From: Akkermansia sp.
GTDB taxonomy: Bacteria > Verrucomicrobiota > Verrucomicrobiia > Verrucomicrobiales > Akkermansiaceae
Assembly (NCBI GenBank): GCA_017555465.1
Contig: JAFZGH010000259.1
Coordinates: 1-25,723, forward strand
Length of the DNA: 25,723 nucleotides
Direction of reading: 5' to 3'
Shown: positions 20,724 through 25,723 of the stretch, piece after piece
How positions within the stretch are numbered: position 1 is the stretch's first letter
How the letters are laid out: every line of letters begins with the position of its first letter
Program-made: the position numbers and the translations under genes
The notes under the pieces: model-generated
The model's input: only the letters and a program-made list of their open reading frames with translations
Database searches by the model: none
What the model was told of the DNA's origin: nothing

Positions 20724-22748
20724 ATGCTCCGAATCATCAATAAGCTGGTCACAGCCCTGCTCCTGACAGGTATCTGTGCTGCAGAGTGGGTTTCCCCTCA
20801 CCCGCTGAATCAGGAAAAGAATGCCCCCAATGCTCTGCTGCCTTTCCCCAGAGAAACGGCGTGGAGTGACAAAACAGTAAACATTCCCACTGCAGAGCAT
20901 TGGGAATTAAAAGGCAAGGCTGCCGGAAGCACCAGCGTGAGACTGGCATGGAAAGGATTGTTGCAGGATATTAAAGGCAAAGGTAAGGAGAAATTTACCG
21001 TAAAACTCAAGACTGCCAAGGACTTCCCGGCAGAAATGAAGGATGAGGGCTACACGCTCTCTGTCACCCCAGGCAGCGTCACCATATCTGCCGCCAGTGA
21101 GGCCGGTTTCTTCTACGGACTGCAGACCCTGCGCCAGCTGGTGGATGGTAAGAAGAGCATTCCCTGCTGCCAGATCAAGGATTGGCCAGCATTCAAGTAC
21201 CGCGGCTATATGCAGGACTGTGGCCGCAATTTCCGCAAGCTGGAGCGTCTGAAAAAGGAAATCGACCTCGCCGCCCGCCTCAAGGTCAACACCTTCCACT
21301 GGCACCTGACCGATTACCCGGCATGGCATATACAGTGCAAATCCTACCCGGAGCTCAACTCTCCCAAATTCCGCACCCGCGACCTCAACGACACGTATTC
21401 CTACGCTGATATCCGCGAGCTGTTCCAGTATGCTAAAGACCGCTGCATTACTATCATCCCTGAGCTTGATATGCCGGGGCACAGCGCTTATTTCGAGCGG
21501 GCCTTCGGCTTCAAGATGCACACGCCCGAGGGCATGAAGATTGTATCCAAGCTGCTGGACGAATTCTGCAAAGAAGTGCCTGCAGACCTCTGCCCGATTA
21601 TACACTTCGGGGCAGACGAAGTACGCATTCCCAATGCCGCAGAGTTTGTGGGCATGGTCACTTCCAAACTGCAGGAGCACAACCGCATCCCCGTGCAGTG
21701 GGCCAGCAACCGAGACCTGCCCGTGGCGGATACCTCCATCGAGCAGCGCTGGGGCGAAGGGCCGAACACGGCAGATAAATCCATCAACCCCGAACGCATC
21801 ACCCGCCGTGCGTTTGACTCCACCATGGGCTATGCCAACCTGCTTGACCCCGCCATGCTGGTGCGCCGCTATTTCTTCATGCGCCCCTGCGGCTCTGCCA
21901 AGGGGGACGACAAGAAGCTCGGCACCATCATCTGCATCTGGCCGGACGGCAAGGTGGACAACAAGGAATGGATTCCCGGATTCTGCGCTATGTGGCCGGG
22001 CATGATGGCCATGGCCGAGCGTTCATGGATCGGCGGCGGAGCCAATGGCGATGCCCTTCCGCTGGAAATGCCGGGCCCCGATACCGAAGCAGGCAAGGCA
22101 TACGCTCTGTTTGAGCAGCGCATGGCCAAACTCCGCAAGAGTATTTTTGCAGATGAGGATTTCCCGGTCTGGGAAGAAAGCAACATGCAGTGGACGGTGG
22201 TGGAACCCACGGCCAAAGAACAGGCCAATGCCACGCGAGAGGCTGTCCTGAGCGGCAAGATGGATGGGCTTGCCACCCGCAAGGCATACTGTGCCAACCT
22301 GTATTTCCGCACCCGCCCGGATACCGGCTACCTGGGTATGTTCATGGGCGCCCGCGCCGGCAGCACCGTGTGGGCCACCAGCACCATCAAGGTCAAGAAA
22401 GCAGGTAAATACCCCTTCATGATTGGTTTTGACGCCCCTGCCCGCTCTAACCGCCGCTGGACCGGCGTACCGAAAAACGGAGAATGGTCACAAACCGGCA
22501 CACGCATCTGGATTAACGGCAAGGAAGTCCGCAATCCCAGAGTCTACAGGAACGCAGGCAAGTTCCAGCATCCCGGTAATGCCTGGAACTTTGAGGCCCC
22601 GCTGGATAAGGAGGAAATCTGGTGGTCTCTCGACCCTACCGAGCTGGAACTCAAAAAGGGAGAAAACACCATTATCATTGAACAGCCTTATGTCGGAGAG
22701 CATCAATCCTGGGGTATTTCATTCATTCCCCTGTTCAAACACGCTTAA
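20724..22748 (+). CDS. Secreted GH20 beta-N-acetylhexosaminidase
   Basis: Exported glycoside hydrolase (674 aa) that would remove terminal beta-linked GlcNAc or GalNAc from glycans, such as host mucin O-glycans if this is a gut species. The signal peptide is residues 1-20, ending GICAA. An N-terminal alpha/beta domain (about 55-150) precedes the GH20 barrel with YRGYMQDCGRNF (159-170), NTFHWHLTDYPAWHIQ (189-204), PELDMPGHS (246-254) and the catalytic pair HFGADEV (294-300) with Asp298 and Glu299. The usual GGDE is GADE here. After the barrel, about 490-674 looks like a beta-sandwich carbohydrate-binding domain. No lipobox is present, so it is periplasmic or exported rather than a lipoprotein. 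Linkage specificity is unknown. Confidence 0.92.
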   Translation: MLRIINKLVTALLLTGICAAEWVSPHPLNQEKNAPNALLPFPRETAWSDKTVNIPTAEHWELKGKAAGSTSVRLAWKGLLQDIKGKGKEKFTVKLKTAKDFPAEMKDEGYTLSVTPGSVTISAASEAGFFYGLQTLRQLVDGKKSIPCCQIKDWPAFKYRGYMQDCGRNFRKLERLKKEIDLAARLKVNTFHWHLTDYPAWHIQCKSYPELNSPKFRTRDLNDTYSYADIRELFQYAKDRCITIIPELDMPGHSAYFERAFGFKMHTPEGMKIVSKLLDEFCKEVPADLCPIIHFGADEVRIPNAAEFVGMVTSKLQEHNRIPVQWASNRDLPVADTSIEQRWGEGPNTADKSINPERITRRAFDSTMGYANLLDPAMLVRRYFFMRPCGSAKGDDKKLGTIICIWPDGKVDNKEWIPGFCAMWPGMMAMAERSWIGGGANGDALPLEMPGPDTEAGKAYALFEQRMAKLRKSIFADEDFPVWEESNMQWTVVEPTAKEQANATREAVLSGKMDGLATRKAYCANLYFRTRPDTGYLGMFMGARAGSTVWATSTIKVKKAGKYPFMIGFDAPARSNRRWTGVPKNGEWSQTGTRIWINGKEVRNPRVYRNAGKFQHPGNAWNFEAPLDKEEIWWSLDPTELELKKGENTIIIEQPYVGEHQSWGISFIPLFKHA

Positions 22749-22793
22749 ACAGAGGCATGACACCCAACAAAATCATGTAAACACGCAAGATTC

Positions 22794-22822
22794 TTGACTT
22801 TTACACGTATTCATAGTAGACA
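22794..22822 (+). promoter_or_regulatory. Predicted promoter of the FKBP gene
   Basis: TTGACT (22794-22799), a 17-nt spacer, and TAGACA (22817-22822). The leader of about 23 nt before the ATG at 22852 has no Shine-Dalgarno match. Confidence 0.65.
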
Positions 22823-22851
22823 CTAGTCATCAACAGTCCCTTCATCTCCAT

Positions 22852-23862
22852 ATGAAAAAGACATACATCATGATTCTCTGTGGCCTGGCCATCGCCGGAG
22901 CCACCACCACATACTGCTTCTCTCAGGGCAATCAGGAAGTCCCCGCTGCTCCTGTGGCAGAGGCCGCAGCACCTGCCGCAGAAGTTGCAGCACCGGTTGC
23001 TGCTCCCGCCGCTCCTGTCAGCCCGACCAACATTTCTGCAGAGGACGCAAAGAAGGCATTCTCCTACTTCATCGGGTACCGCTTCGGTCAGGAAGTTTCT
23101 GCCGGGGCAACTACTCTCACAGCGGATGATTTTGATAAAGACACGTTCTTCCAGGCGCTGCAGGACAGTCTGACTGGTCAGCAACCCAGCATGGACCAGG
23201 CCACCATTGAAGCCGGCATGAACGCTTTCGTCATGACCATGCAGCAGCGCGAGCAGATCAAGGCCGAGACCAACCTGGCTGCAGGCAAGGCATATCAGGA
23301 AGAATACGCCAAGGGAGAAGGCGTGACCAAGACCGAGTCCGGCCTGCTCTACCGCGTCATCACCCCCGGCGAAGGCCGCAAATACGACCCCGCCACTGAT
23401 GGTCAGGGCGCTATGTGCAATGTCTCCTACGAAGGCAAGCTCATTGACGGCACCGTGTTCGACAAGAGCCAGGCTCCCATTGAAATGCCCATTGACCGCG
23501 TGGTGCCCGGGTTCTCTGAAGCTCTGCAGCTCATGCCCATCGGCTCCACCTGGGAAGTGTGCATTCCCTCTGAACTGGCCTACGGGCCGCAGGGACCTGC
23601 CCCCATCGGCAACAACAGCACCCTCATTTTCACCATCACGCTCAATAATATCACCAAGGCACCTGCTCCGCAGATGGACACCCGCTCTCTGCAGCAGCTC
23701 CCCCCGGAAGTGCTGCAGCAGCTTCAGCAGCAGGGTCTTGAGATTACCCCTGATGATGCACCGGCGGAAGACGTAACGCCTGAACTGCCTGAAGCCACTG
23801 GCACCTCCCTGCCCACCCCGGCAGAACCGGCTGCAGCTCCTGCAGAAGAGACTGGTTTCTAA
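22852..23862 (+). CDS. Exported FKBP-type peptidyl-prolyl isomerase
   Basis: Periplasmic folding factor (336 aa) of the FkpA/Mip type. It has a hydrophobic signal (1-24) and then an Ala/Pro-rich linker (31-57). An N-terminal helical dimerisation region follows (about 62-155, with SYFIGYRFGQEV). The FKBP domain (about 160-268) contains VSYEGKLIDGTVFDKS (191-206), VVPGFSEALQLMPIGS and IPSELAYGPQG (238-248). The C-terminus (about 270-336) is a Gln-rich segment followed by a Pro/Ala/Glu-rich tail, longer than usual for FkpA. It precedes skp and lpxD, consistent with a cluster for envelope protein folding and lipid A synthesis, though a terminator separates it from skp. Confidence 0.92.
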   Translation: MKKTYIMILCGLAIAGATTTYCFSQGNQEVPAAPVAEAAAPAAEVAAPVAAPAAPVSPTNISAEDAKKAFSYFIGYRFGQEVSAGATTLTADDFDKDTFFQALQDSLTGQQPSMDQATIEAGMNAFVMTMQQREQIKAETNLAAGKAYQEEYAKGEGVTKTESGLLYRVITPGEGRKYDPATDGQGAMCNVSYEGKLIDGTVFDKSQAPIEMPIDRVVPGFSEALQLMPIGSTWEVCIPSELAYGPQGPAPIGNNSTLIFTITLNNITKAPAPQMDTRSLQQLPPEVLQQLQQQGLEITPDDAPAEDVTPELPEATGTSLPTPAEPAAAPAEETGF

Positions 23863-23884
23863 TATTCCCGGATTCCCTCACAAA

Positions 23885-23917
23885 ATGCCCTGTCCTTCAC
23901 ACGACGGGGCATTTTTT
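23885..23917 (+). terminator. Rho-independent terminator of the FKBP gene
   Basis: Arms ATGCCCTGTC (23885-23894) and GACGGGGCAT (23903-23912) pair with one T-G wobble around an 8-nt loop, followed by six T residues. It ends the FKBP transcript before the skp promoter. Confidence 0.93.
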
Positions 23918-23950
23918 ATGCCATGATGCCATATTTGACACAAGGTTTTC

Positions 23951-23978
23951 TTGACTTAATTTGAACGACCGTTAGAAT
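23951..23978 (+). promoter_or_regulatory. Promoter of the skp-lpxD unit
   Basis: TTGACT (23951-23956), a 16-nt spacer, and TAGAAT (23973-23978). The leader of about 19 nt before the skp ATG at 24004 has no Shine-Dalgarno sequence. Confidence 0.75.
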
Positions 23979-24003
23979 ATGAACATCCAAAACCTCACCT
24001 ATT

Positions 24004-24642
24004 ATGAAGTTCCCCATTATCTCCACCGCTATCGTGACACTGGCTGCACTGACTGCCACTGCTCAGGCCGAGATCAAGATTGTTTCCGTCAACGTACAGG
24101 AACTCTACACCAAGTTCTACAAGCGTTTCGACACTGAAACCACCCTGCAGAAGCATCTGGCTGAAATCAAGGCCGACATCAAGACCCGTGAGGACAAGCT
24201 TCGCGCCCTGCAGGCCGAACTGAAGAAGATTCAGGACAAGTACGACTCCAGCCTCTCTGACTCTGCCGTGGCCAAGCTCCGCGAGCAGTACCAGGCCAAG
24301 GCAAATGAACTCAAGGCTGCTGACCAGGAACTGAAGGACTTTGTGCAGCGCCGCGAAGTTGCCTTCCGCGAGATGCGCAACAGCGAAATGCGTCTCCTCA
24401 TGGAAGAGGTTCAGACGGCCGTCAACACCGTTGCCGACCAGAACGGTTCTGATATCGTGATTGATTCCGGCGCCATTTCTCCCCAGCCCCAGATTGGTAT
24501 CGGCACCCGCGTGTTCCCCTATCTGAAAAAGGACATCGACCTCACCCCGGAAGTGCTCAAGCAGCTTAACGCCGGCGCACCCCAGGGCTTCGACCCCGAT
24601 GCCGAGCTGAAGCGTCTGTACGGCACCCCCGAATCCAAGTAA
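24004..24642 (+). CDS. Skp/OmpH-family periplasmic chaperone
   Basis: Holdase chaperone that escorts unfolded outer-membrane proteins to the BAM complex (212 aa). The signal peptide (residues 1-22) ends TATAQA. The mature protein starts with the beta strand EIKIVSVNVQELY. A long charged coiled coil (about 45-140, dense in Lys, Glu, Ala and Gln) forms the tentacle helices. A C-terminal strand, GSDIVIDSGAI, completes the trimerisation body. The tail (about 180-212) is a proline-containing extension. The gene is 26 bp upstream of lpxD, the classical order in diderm bacteria (bamA-skp-lpxD-fabZ-lpxA). bamA is not directly upstream here. Confidence 0.92.
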   Translation: MKFPIISTAIVTLAALTATAQAEIKIVSVNVQELYTKFYKRFDTETTLQKHLAEIKADIKTREDKLRALQAELKKIQDKYDSSLSDSAVAKLREQYQAKANELKAADQELKDFVQRREVAFREMRNSEMRLLMEEVQTAVNTVADQNGSDIVIDSGAISPQPQIGIGTRVFPYLKKDIDLTPEVLKQLNAGAPQGFDPDAELKRLYGTPESK

Positions 24643-24668
24643 TTTAACACCATACCCCTGAGCTTATC

Positions 24669-25723
24669 ATGAACCTCACTCTCTCCGATGTTCTCAAGCT
24701 CACCGGCGGTAAACTTCTCAACGAAACGGCTCCGGAGATTGAAATCTCCGGAGTCGCTACGTTGGATGGAGCCTGCCCCGGCGAGATTGCCTTCCTTGGC
24801 AATGAGAAGTATTTCAACGATTTCCTGGCTACCAAGGCCAGTGCCGTACTGGTTCCCCCGGCGCTCCCCCAGTATCCCGACGGAGTGGCTTTCATTGAAG
24901 TAGAGAATCCCTCTCTCGCATTCAACGCACTGGTGGGGCATTTCATGAAGGCCAGCACAGACTTTGAACCCGGCATTCATCCCACAGCGTATGTTGACCC
25001 CAGCGCCAAGCTTGACCCCACCAAGGTACGTATAGGCCCTAATGCGGTGATTGAAGCCGATGCCGAAATCGGCGATGGTTCTGACATCGGCCCCGGCTGC
25101 GTTATCTGCAAATCCGTGAAGATGGGGCAGAACTGCAAGCTTTATCCCAAGGTCGTCATCCGCGAGCGCTGTATCCTGGGCAACCAGGTGGTCATCCAAC
25201 CCGGCGCCGTCATCGGCGGCGATGGTTTCGGCTTCCTGCTCAACAAGGAAACCGGATGGTACGACACGATTGACCAGGTGGGCATCGTCGTCATCGGTGA
25301 CCGCGTGGACATCGGCGCCAATACGACTATTGACCGCGCCCGCTTCGGTCGAACGGTAATTGGTGATGGAACAAAGCTCGACAACCAGATTCAGATTGGC
25401 CACAACGTAACGCTCGGTAAGCACTGCATCATGTGCGCCCAGAGCGGCATTGCAGGCAGCACCCACGTGGGCGACTACGTGACCATTGCAGCCCAATGCG
25501 GCATTACCGGTCATATCAAGATTGAGGATAAGGTGGTTGTGGCAGCCCGTTCCGGGGTCATGAGCTCTCTGGAAACCGGCAAGACCTACTGGGGTGCACC
25601 TGCTGTACCCTACGGCGAAGCCGCGCGCCAGTTTGCCGCCATGCGCAAACTGCCCGAGGCCTTCAAGGAACTCCGCGCCCTCAAAGCCAAGGCTGAGGAA
25701 ATCCAGGAGCTCATCAACCAGGC
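24669..25723 (+). CDS. lpxD: UDP-3-O-acylglucosamine N-acyltransferase (3' end cut by window edge)
   Basis: Adds the N-linked 3-hydroxyacyl chain in the third step of lipid A synthesis, in the cytoplasm. Residues 1-98 form the uridine-binding domain (SGVATLDGACPGEIAFLGN). From about 103 the protein is a left-handed parallel beta-helix built of hexapeptide repeats (VRIGPNAVIEADAEIGDGS and following). IGGDGFGF (182-189) and IQIGHNV, with the putative catalytic His245, match LpxD. A C-terminal helical part (KLPEAFKELRALKAKAEE) is entering trimer-helix territory when the window ends after 351 codons, so only a few residues are missing. It implies LPS-type lipid A. It is co-transcribed with skp, without a visible ribosome site. 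Confidence 0.96.
   Translation, partial: MNLTLSDVLKLTGGKLLNETAPEIEISGVATLDGACPGEIAFLGNEKYFNDFLATKASAVLVPPALPQYPDGVAFIEVENPSLAFNALVGHFMKASTDFEPGIHPTAYVDPSAKLDPTKVRIGPNAVIEADAEIGDGSDIGPGCVICKSVKMGQNCKLYPKVVIRERCILGNQVVIQPGAVIGGDGFGFLLNKETGWYDTIDQVGIVVIGDRVDIGANTTIDRARFGRTVIGDGTKLDNQIQIGHNVTLGKHCIMCAQSGIAGSTHVGDYVTIAAQCGITGHIKIEDKVVVAARSGVMSSLETGKTYWGAPAVPYGEAARQFAAMRKLPEAFKELRALKAKAEEIQELINQ

Overview
The window is a chromosomal segment from a moderately GC-rich, diderm heterotroph, and it looks verrucomicrobial (Akkermansia-like). This is inferred from gene content: lipid A and outer-membrane biogenesis (skp-lpxD), bacterial glycogen genes including a eukaryote-type GH13_8 branching enzyme, a secreted GH20 hexosaminidase, and promoters of a TTGACA/TAGAAT type with few Shine-Dalgarno sequences. 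No rRNA, tRNA, CRISPR array or prophage was seen. Nearly all the DNA is densely coding and looks vertically inherited. The exception is a group II intron derivative near the left end.

Layout. Positions 1-9914 are all minus strand. In transcription order they carry a secreted Sel1-repeat protein; a 7TM-HD phosphohydrolase coupled to a BASS-family transporter; glgB with a 41-residue membrane miniprotein and a DUF3592-like membrane protein; a secreted thioredoxin-fold protein with a polylysine linker and a strong terminator; a reverse-transcriptase-less group IIC intron remnant immediately after that terminator; and corA followed by argB, which runs off the window. Positions 10039-16435 are plus strand: a CDF metal transporter, a 68-aa PUR-alpha-like nucleic-acid-binding protein, a GT4 glycogen-synthase-like enzyme with a GH57 alpha-amylase-like protein, an acyl-ACP thioesterase, and a MenF-like isochorismate synthase. 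Positions 16429-18412 are minus strand: a PP2C phosphatase, a Mn-type superoxide dismutase and an HdeD-like membrane protein. From 18504 everything is plus strand: RNase R, the GH20 enzyme, an FKBP prolyl isomerase, and Skp/OmpH with lpxD, which is truncated by the window end.

How it works together. Glycogen metabolism is split between two sites, glgB on the minus strand and GT4/GH57 on the plus strand. The right end is an envelope-biogenesis block (FKBP, Skp, LpxD). PP2C, SOD and HdeD form a plausible stress/signalling unit.

The most interesting signals are four. First, an about 338-nt group IIC intron keeps domains V and VI but has no reverse transcriptase. Second, many genes have a -10 box only 6-7 nt before the start codon, implying widespread leaderless mRNAs. 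Third, the GH57 protein lacks the expected catalytic glutamate. Fourth, divergent rnr and PP2C promoters have overlapping -35 boxes.
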